Source: Chryseobacterium sp. ON_d1 (GTDB lineage Bacteria; Bacteroidota; Bacteroidia; Flavobacteriales; Weeksellaceae). From it: a stretch of DNA of 64,000 nt. Both the position numbers and the translations under genes were made by a program. The notes under the pieces were generated by a model. It saw nothing but the letters and a program-made list of their open reading frames with translations, had not been told where the DNA came from and ran no database searches. The stretch spans positions 248,001 through 312,000 of the forward strand of contig NZ_BJTC01000004.1 in assembly GCF_006829085.1 (NCBI RefSeq), read 5' to 3'. This document shows positions 17,495-24,734 of this stretch, in pieces (positions within the stretch are counted from its first letter, which is position 1; the number at the start of each line of letters is the position of its first letter).

Positions 17495-18919
17495 TTGCAA
17501 GTAAATTCAGACATCAGGCCGACAAAGAGGACACTATTGGAAGAGTATTTTGGAAATGAACTTGTAAAGAAGTTCGAGGAAATGATGGAAAACAATGAGG
17601 AATTCTACTTTGATACAGAAGAGTTGGAAGACATTATTGTTTATTATTTGGAGCTGGGTGATTTTAATTACGCTGACATGGCCGTTAATTATGGACTCAA
17701 GCTTCATCCTAATTCGTTGGATATTAAGATCAAAAGACTTGAGATCCTTCTGGAGTGGGAAGAGTATAATACGGCGAAAGAACTTATTGATGAACTGAAA
17801 GGGGCTTCTATGGAGAACACAGACTTTTTGGTTTGCTACGCCAAGTATTATTCGAACTTAGGAAATCCCAGAAAATCCATTGAAATCTGCAAAAAAGCTT
17901 TGACATTAGAGGAAGAAGAAAACTTTCTCCACAACTTTATTGCGGATGAATATGTGAATCTCGGAGATCCTTTTAACGCTCTTAAACATTACAGAAAAGC
18001 ACTGAAAGAAGATCCGGCAGATGAATATGCGCTGGAAAACTGTATGGTGTGCTTCAGTGACCTGAATAAGAGTGAGGAGGCAATAGCCTTTCTTAATGAA
18101 TATTTAGATGATTTTCCTTATTCTGAAACCGCATGGTTTGAATATGGGCAATTCTATTTCAACAGAAAAAATTACGATGAAGCCATAAGAGGCTATGACT
18201 ATCTGCTGGCCATCAACTCAAACTCTGTAGGAGTGTATGCCAATAAAGCAGCCTGCTATGAGGCCCTGGGACAATATCAAAAGGCAATCGAGACTTATGA
18301 GGAGATGCTTGAGCTGGAATATACAAAGGCATTTACTTTTTATAAGATCGGATTGTGCAACAAGGCATTAAAACAGCCTATACTTGCACTGAATGCGTTT
18401 CAGAAATCGTTAAGAGAAGATCCTCAGTTTTATCTTGCGATGATGGAGCAGTCTTATCTTTATGAAGAAATGGGAGGAATGACTGAAGCATTACATTATG
18501 CCAAAGAAGCTACCCAGCTGAATGAAAATAACCTTGATTATCAGAAAAGATTGGCTTTTCTGTTCATAGATTCAGGGAAATTTGAAGAAAGTCTTTCCTG
18601 TCTGAAAAAGCTGGTAGATGCTGAGCCTACAAGGTTTTATAACTGGTATGCCTATTCAGAAGTTTTGATGTTGGTAGGAGAGTATGAAGAAGCAATAACG
18701 GTCTTGAATAAAGCTATAAAGAAACATCACAGAGCTGAGCTGTTTTATCAGCTGAGCAATTGCTTTTTCAATCTGAAAGATCAGGATAAAGGAATGGAAG
18801 CACTTCAGAAAGCCTTAGACCTTGACCCTTCTTTGGTGAAAGATATGCAGAAAAAATATCCTTTTATTAAAGATGAGGTGAAAAAGGTAAAAGCAAATAA
18901 AGTGAAGAAAAAGAATTAA
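17495..18919 (+). CDS. Tetratricopeptide repeat protein
   Basis: 474 aa, cytoplasmic (no signal peptide or membrane segment). From about residue 45 it consists of some eleven TPR units with the W/L/Y-x-G-A-Y-A-P pattern (for example NALKHYRKALKEDPADEYAL, KAIETYEEMLELEYTKAFTF, ALNAFQKSLREDPQFYLAM), ending in a lysine-rich tail. TPR solenoids are protein-binding scaffolds; the partner is unknown. No ATG precedes the conserved start; TTG at 17495 is used here, and TTG at 17537 (giving MEEYFGNEL) is an equally good alternative. A terminator follows at 18939. Confidence 0.87.
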   Translation: MQVNSDIRPTKRTLLEEYFGNELVKKFEEMMENNEEFYFDTEELEDIIVYYLELGDFNYADMAVNYGLKLHPNSLDIKIKRLEILLEWEEYNTAKELIDELKGASMENTDFLVCYAKYYSNLGNPRKSIEICKKALTLEEEENFLHNFIADEYVNLGDPFNALKHYRKALKEDPADEYALENCMVCFSDLNKSEEAIAFLNEYLDDFPYSETAWFEYGQFYFNRKNYDEAIRGYDYLLAINSNSVGVYANKAACYEALGQYQKAIETYEEMLELEYTKAFTFYKIGLCNKALKQPILALNAFQKSLREDPQFYLAMMEQSYLYEEMGGMTEALHYAKEATQLNENNLDYQKRLAFLFIDSGKFEESLSCLKKLVDAEPTRFYNWYAYSEVLMLVGEYEEAITVLNKAIKKHHRAELFYQLSNCFFNLKDQDKGMEALQKALDLDPSLVKDMQKKYPFIKDEVKKVKANKVKKKN

Positions 18920-18938
18920 TCAGTCTAATAAAATAAGG

Positions 18939-18965
18939 AAACCTGCAGTAATGCAGGTTTTTTTT
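18939..18965. terminator. Rho-independent terminator between convergent genes
   Basis: AAACCTGCA, loop GTAA, TGCAGGTTT and a T run. It closes the TPR gene and overlaps the stop end of the minus-strand lipoprotein gene. Confidence 0.9.
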
Positions 18966-19827
18966 ATTGGTAGTTGTATTCATAAATAAATTTATCAGAA
19001 GCACTGCCCGTCGGGTTTCCGTTGGCATCGAGCGCCTGTCTGTCTTCTACAGATGGATAGCCGGCAGTATTGAATGTGGTTGTATACTTATGGCTTGTGG
19101 TTCCGGTAGCAGTTCCGCCTCCGGCTGTTGTATTGGTAAATTCACCCTTATAGCTGCTTAAGCTGTTTTTTATATTCGAAAATAACATGCTTACACCATC
19201 ACTTTCGTTTCCATTGAATATGATTTTATCAAAACCCTTTACATTTTTAAAAGGATAATTTTTGTCTGTGTACGTATAAGTCTCTTTTTCGGTATAGCTA
19301 ACGGTATTTCCGTTTACGGTTCCTGTTCCTGTTCCTATATTGCTTACCATATTTCCATTATTATAGGTAAATACACTGTTGATCGTAGAAGAACCGGCAG
19401 CTCCGGAATTCGTCTGTCTCTTTACGTTGATTTCTGAATTGCTGGTGTAGGTATAGGTAAATGTGACTGTGTTTTGCACTGTCCCACTGGTAGAATATTC
19501 CTTGGTAACGGCTGTTGCCATACGTCCGCTATTGTAGGTGTATTCAACCATGCTTTCCAGAACATTATTTTCGTAGTTTTTAATACCGGTCACATAATCA
19601 TCGGTATAGGTGAATTCAATCCTTTGTCCATGATTAATATTGTTGATCATGCTGATGATTTTGGTACCGTTGTAATTGATTTTCATTACAATCCCATCCT
19701 TGGTCATCTTTGTAGGAAGGATCACATTTTGATTGGAAGGGTCGCTGTTGTCAAAAGGAGTATCATCAGAGCTGTAACATGAAAGGGTAAATAAGGCTAT
19801 AGAGCCACAAAGTAGAATTTTTTTCAT
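18964..19827 (-). CDS. Putative lipoprotein with YD/RHS-like repeats
   Basis: 287 aa. The signal sequence ends in a lipobox LSC at residue 17 followed by YSSDD, acidic residues after Cys that in Bacteroidetes favour surface export. The mature part repeats short Tyr/Thr strands (FTYTDDYVTGIKNYENN, VEYTYNSGRM, VTFTYTYTSN, SVFTYNNGNM), resembling RHS/YD-repeat beta sheets. Function unknown. Such lipoproteins are common in Chryseobacterium. Single gene, closed by the terminator at 18939-18965. Confidence 0.75.
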   Translation of the reverse strand: MKKILLCGSIALFTLSCYSSDDTPFDNSDPSNQNVILPTKMTKDGIVMKINYNGTKIISMINNINHGQRIEFTYTDDYVTGIKNYENNVLESMVEYTYNSGRMATAVTKEYSTSGTVQNTVTFTYTYTSNSEINVKRQTNSGAAGSSTINSVFTYNNGNMVSNIGTGTGTVNGNTVSYTEKETYTYTDKNYPFKNVKGFDKIIFNGNESDGVSMLFSNIKNSLSSYKGEFTNTTAGGGTATGTTSHKYTTTFNTAGYPSVEDRQALDANGNPTGSASDKFIYEYNYQ

Positions 19828-19874
19828 AGTTATAAGTTAAATCATTCAAATATAATTTAATTTATAATATAATT

Positions 19875-20753
19875 TTACTTTTTGGGATTCGCTCTTAAAA
19901 ATAAAAGTCCGCCAATAATAATAGCTGCTCCTACAAACTGTAAATAAGTCAGTTTTTCACCATCTATAATCCCCCAGATAATCGCAACAATAGGCATTAC
20001 CAGAGTTACGGTTGAAGCAAAAAGAGGGCTTGAAACTTTCAGCAGCCTGTAATTCATCATCATGGCAAGTCCGGTACCGAAAACAGATAAAAGGCTGACA
20101 AACATAAGACCAAGCAGGTTATCTTTTGAAAAGGTGAATTCTGAGAAGAACCCTGTACATGTCAATGCAATAACAGATGGGAAAAATAAAACAAAAGAGA
20201 AAACAAAAGCAGATAAAACAGTAGAGGAAACCTCCATGAGTTTTGATTTTACAGTAGTTGTACTCAAGGCATAACATAACGTTGCCAATAAGAGCAGTAG
20301 AATGGGGATCAGTTTAAATTCCCCACTGTCGCCTCCTCCAAATGCCAGGATACAAACACCTGTAAAGCTTATGAATGTCCCTATAATCTGTTTTTTGGTT
20401 GTTTCAAACCTCCATACCAATGCTCCTACAATAATCACAAAAATCGGCATCATAGAGTTGATGATTCCTGCAATGCTGCTGCTTACTTCAGTTTCGGCAA
20501 TCGGAAACAGGAACATCGGAATAAAGTTTCCTGTAAAAGCAGCCAGAATTAACCACTTGATATGTTTTTTAGGAAACAGCTTATAATTTGAAATAGCAAT
20601 CGGAAGCAGAATAATTCCGGCAATAAGAACTCTTAAGGATCCCACCTGAAAAGGATTGAAATGTTCCAGTGATTTTTTGATTAAAATAAAGGAAGATCCC
20701 CAAATGATGCTCAGGATAACCAGAAGAACCCACTTTTCTTTATCTGCGTTCAT
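19875..20753 (-). CDS. EamA/DMT family transporter
   Basis: 292 aa with ten predicted transmembrane helices in two EamA halves (first starts WVLLVILSIIWGSSFILIKK, second about residue 150, LLLLLATLCYALSTTT). The GSSF motif in helix 1 and the proline-containing ends of helices 4 and 9 are family features. DMT carriers export amino acids, nucleosides or drugs; the substrate is not readable. The ATG overlaps the end of aat by 14 bp, so the two are translated from one minus-strand message. Short basic C-terminus (RANPKK). Confidence 0.88.
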   Translation of the reverse strand: MNADKEKWVLLVILSIIWGSSFILIKKSLEHFNPFQVGSLRVLIAGIILLPIAISNYKLFPKKHIKWLILAAFTGNFIPMFLFPIAETEVSSSIAGIINSMMPIFVIIVGALVWRFETTKKQIIGTFISFTGVCILAFGGGDSGEFKLIPILLLLLATLCYALSTTTVKSKLMEVSSTVLSAFVFSFVLFFPSVIALTCTGFFSEFTFSKDNLLGLMFVSLLSVFGTGLAMMMNYRLLKVSSPLFASTVTLVMPIVAIIWGIIDGEKLTYLQFVGAAIIIGGLLFLRANPKK

Positions 20754-21393
20754 TATTTTCGTGTAAAATTTTTAGAAATTCTTTTTTAGGAATCATTTTT
20801 GCGCCCAAGCTCTCAAGGTGTTCTGTATGGGATTGGCAGTCAATTAACTCTAATATGTTTTTGTTGTTTTCTACAAAATGGATAAACCCTGCTTTGGAAG
20901 CGTTGCTCACCTTTGCGAACATGCTTTCTCCACAGAAAACACCGCCGATCTGCAGGCCATAAAAACCACCGACAAGCTCTTCGTCCTGCCATACTTCAAT
21001 GCTTTTTGCCAGTCCATACTCATGAAGCTGAATAAAAGAATCCATCAGTTCATCAGAAAGCCATGTTCCTGTTTGTCCTTTTCGTGCAGCTTGCTGGCAG
21101 TTTCTGATCACTTCCCTGAAATTCTGATTCTCAGAGAAAGTAAAAACATTTCGGTTCAATATCTTTCTCATTGATTTCGAAACCTTTAATTCTGCTGGAA
21201 AAAGAACAAATCTTGGATCCGGGCACCACCAAAGGATTTCTTCTCCTGGATTGTACCAGGGAAAAATACCTAACTGATAGGCAAACCAAATACGTTCTAC
21301 GGAAAGGTCACCTCCAAAAGCAACCACTCCTTCGTGACCGTCATACAGCTCAGGGTCTGGAAATGAAATCTCGTTTTCGTCTAATCGGACCAT
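20740..21393 (-). CDS. aat: Leucyl/phenylalanyl-tRNA-protein transferase
   Basis: 217 aa. Aat attaches Leu or Phe from aminoacyl-tRNA to proteins with N-terminal Lys or Arg, marking them for ClpS/ClpAP. Family markers: GVVAFGGDLSVERI, AYQLGIFPWYNPGE, ILWWCPDPRFVLFP, and further GGVFCGESMFA, which forms the catalytic pocket. Full length for the family. Followed by an overlapping EamA transporter gene; no functional link between the two is known. Upstream 58 bp to the DUF3127 gene on the same strand. Confidence 0.95.
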   Translation of the reverse strand: MVRLDENEISFPDPELYDGHEGVVAFGGDLSVERIWFAYQLGIFPWYNPGEEILWWCPDPRFVLFPAELKVSKSMRKILNRNVFTFSENQNFREVIRNCQQAARKGQTGTWLSDELMDSFIQLHEYGLAKSIEVWQDEELVGGFYGLQIGGVFCGESMFAKVSNASKAGFIHFVENNKNILELIDCQSHTEHLESLGAKMIPKKEFLKILHENNERR

Positions 21394-21451
21394 TTTTAGA
21401 AAAAAAATCCCACTTCAAAAAGCAGGATTTATATTGATCTTTATTCTTTAA

Positions 21452-21829
21452 TTAAAAAGGTAAATCATCATCATCGTCTCCGGCAAACGGATTCTCATTA
21501 GAAACAGGAGAGGCAGATTGCTGAGGCATTGCCTGAGTAGGTTCTGAAGCATTATCAAATACTTTTTCTACTCTCCACCCTGTAATAGAGTTGAAATATT
21601 TCGTTTCACCCTGAGGAGAAACCCATTCTCTACCTCTGATGTTGATTCCTACTTTTACGTTTTCTCCTTCTTTAAGGTTATCTAATAAACTGATTTTATC
21701 AGATAAAAATTCTATGTTTATCGGCTGTGGATACTGTTCCTGGGTCAAAATAACCATTTCTCTTTTTTGAAACCCGCTCGCAAATGTTTGAGCATCAAAA
21801 AGTTTCTTTACCGTTCCTTGTAATTCCAT
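21452..21829 (-). CDS. DUF3127 family protein (OB-fold-like)
   Basis: 125 aa from the ATG at 21829 (MELQGTVKKLFDAQTF). The frame is open further upstream, but the added residues are Phe/Tyr-rich noise that would run into the tRNA promoter. DUF3127 proteins are small beta-barrel OB-fold proteins of Bacteroidetes proposed to bind nucleic acid; SITGWRVEKVF is a family landmark. The C-terminal 25 residues are low complexity and end in a DDDDDLPF acidic tip, the arrangement seen in single-stranded-DNA-binding proteins (inference). Function unproven. Confidence 0.85.
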   Translation of the reverse strand: MELQGTVKKLFDAQTFASGFQKREMVILTQEQYPQPINIEFLSDKISLLDNLKEGENVKVGINIRGREWVSPQGETKYFNSITGWRVEKVFDNASEPTQAMPQQSASPVSNENPFAGDDDDDLPF

Positions 21830-21927
21830 ATCGTAAATATTAACGATGTAAAAGTAAGAAAATGAAATGTAATAAAAGGTGCCGTGAAAAAAAAATGTAT
21901 AAATTTTAATTTTTTTCTCTGAAAAGT

Positions 21928-21958
21928 TTGGTACTAAAGGAAATTGTCCTATATTTGC
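21928..21958 (+). promoter_or_regulatory. Flavobacterial promoter of tRNA array 1
   Basis: TTTG at 21928-21931, exactly 19 bp, then TATATTTG at 21951-21958. This is a perfect -33/-7 pair of the Bacteroidetes primary sigma factor; the first tRNA begins 48 bp downstream. Confidence 0.85.
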
Positions 21959-22006
21959 ACTCACAAAAACGAAGCAAGCTCTTTAAAACTTACAATATAA
22001 AAACCA

Positions 22007-22088
22007 GCGGATGTGGTGTAATTGGTAGCCACGCCAGACTTAGGATCTGGTGCCGTGAGGCGTGGGGGTTCGAGTCCCTTCATCCGCA
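22007..22088 (+). tRNA. tRNA-Leu(UAG), copy 1
   Basis: Acceptor GCGGATG pairs with CATCCGC; anticodon loop CTTAGGA between CCAGA and TCTGG gives UAG. Class II long variable arm (TGCCGTGAGGCG). No CCA is encoded. It reads CUA/CUG codons. Identical in sequence to the copy at 22377-22458. Confidence 0.95.
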
Positions 22089-22092
22089 CTAT

Positions 22093-22168
22093 GCGAAAAT
22101 AGCTCAGCTGGTAGAGCACAACCTTGCCAAGGTTGGGGTCGCGGGTTCGAATCCCGTTTTTCGCTCCA
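22093..22168 (+). tRNA. tRNA-Gly(GCC)
   Basis: Acceptor GCGAAAA pairs with TTTTCGC; anticodon arm CAACC-TTGCCAA-GGTTG gives GCC; T arm contains GGTTCGAATCC. CCA is encoded at 22166-22168. Lies four bases after tRNA-Leu(UAG). Confidence 0.95.
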
Positions 22169-22174
22169 CACCAT

Positions 22175-22258
22175 GCCCTGGTGGTGGAACTGGTAGACAC
22201 GCAGGACTTAAAATCCTGTGCCTCTTTTGGCGTGCGGGTTCAAGTCCCGCCTGGGGTA
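22175..22258 (+). tRNA. tRNA-Leu(UAA), copy 1
   Basis: Acceptor GCCCTGG pairs (with G-U wobbles) with CTGGGGT; anticodon loop CTTAAAA between CAGGA and TCCTG gives UAA. Long variable arm CCTCTTTTGG. T stem GCGGG/CCCGC. No CCA encoded. Confidence 0.94.
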
Positions 22259-22262
22259 CAAG

Positions 22263-22293
22263 ACCCTCTGTACGATCATACGGAGGGTTTTTT
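22263..22293 (+). terminator. Terminator of tRNA array 1
   Basis: ACCCTCTGTA, loop CGATCA, TACGGAGGGT and a T run. Clearly paralogous to the terminator of array 2 at 22621-22654. Confidence 0.9.
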
Positions 22294-22325
22294 GTTTTTA
22301 TAGAGAGCGTTCTTTAAAAAAAACT

Positions 22326-22333
22326 TATATTTG
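22326..22333 (+). promoter_or_regulatory. -7 element of tRNA array 2
   Basis: TATATTTG, 43 bp before the second tRNA-Leu(UAG), mirrors the spacing of array 1. No TTTG lies 19 bp upstream, so the -33 half is degraded. Confidence 0.5.
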
Positions 22334-22376
22334 TAAGAAATATAGCTGATGCTGCACAAGTAATCAGTAAAAACCA

Positions 22377-22458
22377 GCGGATGTGGTGTAATTGGTAGCC
22401 ACGCCAGACTTAGGATCTGGTGCCGTGAGGCGTGGGGGTTCGAGTCCCTTCATCCGCA
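22377..22458 (+). tRNA. tRNA-Leu(UAG), copy 2
   Basis: Same 82 bases as the copy at 22007-22088, with the same short 5' flank (TAAAAACCA). Anticodon UAG in loop CTTAGGA. Confidence 0.95.
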
Positions 22459-22462
22459 CTAT

Positions 22463-22527
22463 GCGAAAAGACTCCTGGAGTCGCAGAGAAGATTGGAACT
22501 CTTGGTTCGAATCTTTTTTTTCGCCCA
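22463..22527 (+). pseudogene. Decayed tRNA-Gly remnant
   Basis: It occupies the exact position of tRNA-Gly in the duplicated array. Preserved: acceptor GCGAAAA / TTTTCGC, T-loop block GGTTCGAATC and a terminal CCA. Lost: the D arm, a 5-bp anticodon stem and the GCC anticodon; length is about 65 instead of 76. The D region is replaced by a GACTCC-T-GGAGTC hairpin. Confidence 0.75.
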
Positions 22528-22533
22528 CACCAT

Positions 22534-22617
22534 GCCCTGGTGGTGGAACTGGTAGACACGCAGGACTTAAAATCCTGTGTCCGCAAGGACGTACGGGTTC
22601 AAGTCCCGTCTGGGGTA
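22534..22617 (+). tRNA. tRNA-Leu(UAA), copy 2
   Basis: Same body as the copy at 22175-22258 but with a different variable arm (GTCCGCAAGGAC) and T stem ACGGG/CCCGT. Anticodon loop CTTAAAA gives UAA. Folds well, so it should be functional. Confidence 0.94.
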
Positions 22618-22620
22618 CAA

Positions 22621-22654
22621 AGCCCTCTGTAAGATATTACGGAGGGCTTTTTTT
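22621..22654 (+). terminator. Terminator of tRNA array 2
   Basis: AGCCCTCTGTAA, loop GATA, TTACGGAGGGCT and seven T. Shares the CCCTCTGTA/ACGGAGGG stem with the array 1 terminator, so the duplication included the terminator. Confidence 0.9.
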
Positions 22655-22751
22655 GTTTTTTAATGAGCATATTTCTCATTGATTTTATATTGAATTCATT
22701 ATAATTTTAAAATATTCTACCAAAAAATAGAAACCATAGAATGTCTTTTGG

Positions 22752-22759
22752 TACATTTG
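22752..22759 (+). promoter_or_regulatory. Possible -7 element of the 22779 gene
   Basis: TACATTTG fits TAnnTTTG, 19 bp before the ATG. No -33 TTTG found. Confidence 0.4.
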
Positions 22760-22778
22760 CTTCAGAAAAAACAAAACC

Positions 22779-23483
22779 ATGAAATTATTCAATACTGTTA
22801 TAGTCGTTAGCATGATAGCTGCTTCTAACCTATTATTCTCACAAGTATCCAGCGAAAACAAAGCCAGGGAAATTATTGAAAAAGCTATTCAGGCAGAAGG
22901 TGGAAAAAAACTTCTGAGCAGTATAAAAACGCTTTATACCAAATCTGAAACGGTGATGGACGGGCGGAATGTGAATTGGATTACAAAGGAAATGGTGCCC
23001 AATAAAGGAAGTTTTGAAATTGAATATCAGGGAAGGATTGTTTACAGATCGTGGTTTGATGGTAAAACAGGTTATGAATTGGTAAAAGGAGAAAGAAAGG
23101 TGGCTGACCAGGCTGAATTTAAAGATAAGGCTGACAGAAAGTACATCATGAATGAACTTGCTTATACAGATCCCAAGTTATATAAGATTGAACTTATTGA
23201 AGAAAATTCCGAAAAGATGTATTATAAAATAAAGGCCACCTATATAACCGGAAAAGTGACTTACCTGTACTATGATGTAAAATCATTTTTTCTGAGTAAA
23301 GAGGAAACAGTGGAAAATGGTGAAAAGAATGCCTTTTCAACGGTTTTACAGAGTGATTATAAAAAATTCGGGGAACTTTGGTATGCTACTAAATCGACTT
23401 TTATTTCTGAAAGTGGAAATCAGGAAGTTCGACTTGTAGATTTGTACTATAATAAAAATATTGAGGAAAAAGATTTTAAATAA
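22779..23483 (+). CDS. Exported protein, LolA-like fold suspected
   Basis: 234 aa with a signal peptide ending LLFSQ (about residue 22). The mature part (KAREIIEKAIQAEGGKKLLSS, then alternating strands such as YRSWFDGKTGYELVKG, KMYYKIKATY, VTYLYYDVKSFFLSKEE) resembles outer-membrane lipoprotein-sorting and DUF4292-type proteins with a LolA/LolB-like half-barrel. The opening helix with a GG motif is common in that group. Function unknown; no neighbouring gene points to one. Starts soon after the tRNA arrays with its own -7 element and ends at a hairpin terminator. Confidence 0.7.
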   Translation: MKLFNTVIVVSMIAASNLLFSQVSSENKAREIIEKAIQAEGGKKLLSSIKTLYTKSETVMDGRNVNWITKEMVPNKGSFEIEYQGRIVYRSWFDGKTGYELVKGERKVADQAEFKDKADRKYIMNELAYTDPKLYKIELIEENSEKMYYKIKATYITGKVTYLYYDVKSFFLSKEETVENGEKNAFSTVLQSDYKKFGELWYATKSTFISESGNQEVRLVDLYYNKNIEEKDFK

Positions 23484-23515
23484 ATCTTTTAGCCCTAAAA
23501 TCTCATTTAATAATA

Positions 23516-23547
23516 CCTCTAAGTAATCATTTACTTAGGGGATTTTT
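23516..23547. terminator. Rho-independent terminator between convergent genes
   Basis: CCTCTAAGTAA, loop TCA, TTTACTTAGGGG and ATTTTTATTT. Placed between the 22779 gene and the minus-strand XRE gene. Confidence 0.8.
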
Positions 23548-23577
23548 ATTTCTGATCTGATTAATGACCGAATTTCT

Positions 23578-24198
23578 TCATGATTTACTTTCCAGTTTTT
23601 CCAGTCTTTCAAAAATGCCTGTGAAAATATTTTTCTCAGCAGTTGAAACATATCCTACGATCTTGTAATATTCCTGGTTGTTTTTGTTTATAGACTGATG
23701 GTCAGTTGCATACTGAAGGCTTTTGTTGGTGTACACCAGCAAATTGTTAATAGGGTCCGTTTTCAGATCTGTTTTATTCAGAAATAAAATATCACCATAT
23801 TGATAGTGTTGGAGCAAATGTTTTTCAGCAGTAAATTCATAAACGAGATCAACAGATGCTAATATTTTTTGCAAAACTGCTGAATTGGGATTATTTTCTT
23901 CCGTTTTTACCTGTGCTTCTTTGCTGTTTTGAATGGCCAGCTCAGGAAAAAGCATCAATTGATCAATATCAGAAACACTTACCAGTTGATTTACCTGAAT
24001 GGTTTCAGTCAGTAATTTGTCAAGATTGAGGTTAAAATGATTCGCAACCTTTAATATGGTTTCAATCTTAGGTTCGGCACGGCCTTCCTCATAAGAGCTT
24101 ATGACTCCTCTGTTTAAATCAAATAAATCAGCAAAAGCCTTTTGGCTTAGTCCTTTCACCTGTCTTATTTTCTTAATATTAGTTCCGAAGAAGCTCAT
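23578..24198 (-). CDS. XRE-family helix-turn-helix regulator
   Basis: 206 aa. The N-terminal Cro/CI-type HTH spans residues 3-62 (IKKIRQVKGLSQKAFADLFD, SSYEEGRAEPKIETILKVA). The C-terminal part (HYQYGDILFLNK ... YKIVGYVSTAEKN) recalls an S24/LexA-like beta fold but no Ser-Lys catalytic pair can be identified, so it is probably a ligand or oligomerisation domain. It is transcribed divergently from the PspA-flotillin-AAA operon, with both promoters in a 121-bp gap, so it is a good candidate for that operon's regulator (inference from position). Confidence 0.85.
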   Translation of the reverse strand: MSFFGTNIKKIRQVKGLSQKAFADLFDLNRGVISSYEEGRAEPKIETILKVANHFNLNLDKLLTETIQVNQLVSVSDIDQLMLFPELAIQNSKEAQVKTEENNPNSAVLQKILASVDLVYEFTAEKHLLQHYQYGDILFLNKTDLKTDPINNLLVYTNKSLQYATDHQSINKNNQEYYKIVGYVSTAEKNIFTGIFERLEKLESKS

Positions 24199-24217
24199 TT
24201 TTGTCTAATCTTTTTTG

Positions 24218-24225
24218 CAAAGATA
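24218..24225 (-). promoter_or_regulatory. -7 element of the XRE gene
   Basis: On the minus strand TATCTTTG (TAnnTTTG), about 20 bp before the ATG at 24198. No -33 TTTG is found at standard spacing. Confidence 0.5.
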
Positions 24226-24256
24226 GAGAATCTGAAATAAATAATTGCTAATAATA

Positions 24257-24287
24257 TTTGCATTTTGAAAATTTTATTTTATATTTG
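24257..24287 (+). promoter_or_regulatory. Promoter of the PspA-flotillin-AAA operon
   Basis: TTTG at 24257-24260, exactly 19 bp, then TATATTTG at 24280-24287: a consensus flavobacterial promoter. The first gene starts at 24320. Very close to the divergent XRE promoter. Confidence 0.82.
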
Positions 24288-24319
24288 TGTAGAGAAAATA
24301 AAACACTAAACCAGCCATT

Positions 24320-24715
24320 ATGAGAAATCAAATATTCAGAACGGTCAAAGAGTGGTTGTTAGATTATGAGTTTAACATCACGTTGGAAGATGAAACTCAG
24401 AGAATCTTAATCATTGAAAAAGAATCCAACGGGATAAAAAATATGATCCTGATCATTTCAGACTCTATTCTGATCATGGAGCAGTTTCTTTTTGAAATCA
24501 AAAATCCATCCGAAAAAATATTTCTGAGACTGCTTCAGAAAAACAGAGACATTGTTCACGGGGCATTTGTGCTGGACGGAACCGGAAGACGGGTGATTTT
24601 CAGAGATACGCTTCCAACTGATAATATGGCACAAAACGAAGTGATGGCTTCCATCAATTCTTTAGGGATCCTTGTGGGGGAATTTACAACAGAAATGCTG
24701 GAAATGAGTAAGTAA
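24320..24715 (+). CDS. Tir-chaperone/YbjN-like protein
   Basis: 131 aa, soluble alpha/beta protein. The arrangement (helix VKEWLLDYEF, strands ITLEDETQRILIIEKE and MILIISDSILIMEQFL, central helix KIFLRLLQKNRDIVHGAFVL, strand RRVIFRDTL, long C-terminal helix) matches CesT/Tir-type secretion chaperones and YbjN, a fold used for binding partner proteins. There is no type III secretion here, so a role as adaptor for the ATPase or PspA encoded downstream is more likely (inference). First gene of the operon, directly behind a consensus promoter; the PspA gene follows 19 bp later. Confidence 0.7.
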   Translation: MRNQIFRTVKEWLLDYEFNITLEDETQRILIIEKESNGIKNMILIISDSILIMEQFLFEIKNPSEKIFLRLLQKNRDIVHGAFVLDGTGRRVIFRDTLPTDNMAQNEVMASINSLGILVGEFTTEMLEMSK

Positions 24716-24734
24716 TTCACAAAAGATATTTAAA

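Noticed and set aside
21830..21964. N-terminal extension of the DUF3127 protein
   Set aside because: Phe/Tyr-rich non-family residues overlapping the tRNA promoter.
22392..22682. Open frames running through the tRNA arrays
   Set aside because: They translate tRNA genes and terminators; the tRNA folds explain the sequence.
23578..24198. XRE protein as an S24 self-cleaving prophage repressor
   Set aside because: No Ser-Lys pair can be identified and no phage genes are nearby.
24320..24715. Type III secretion chaperone
   Set aside because: Only the fold resembles one; no secretion genes are present and the operon points to a different partner.
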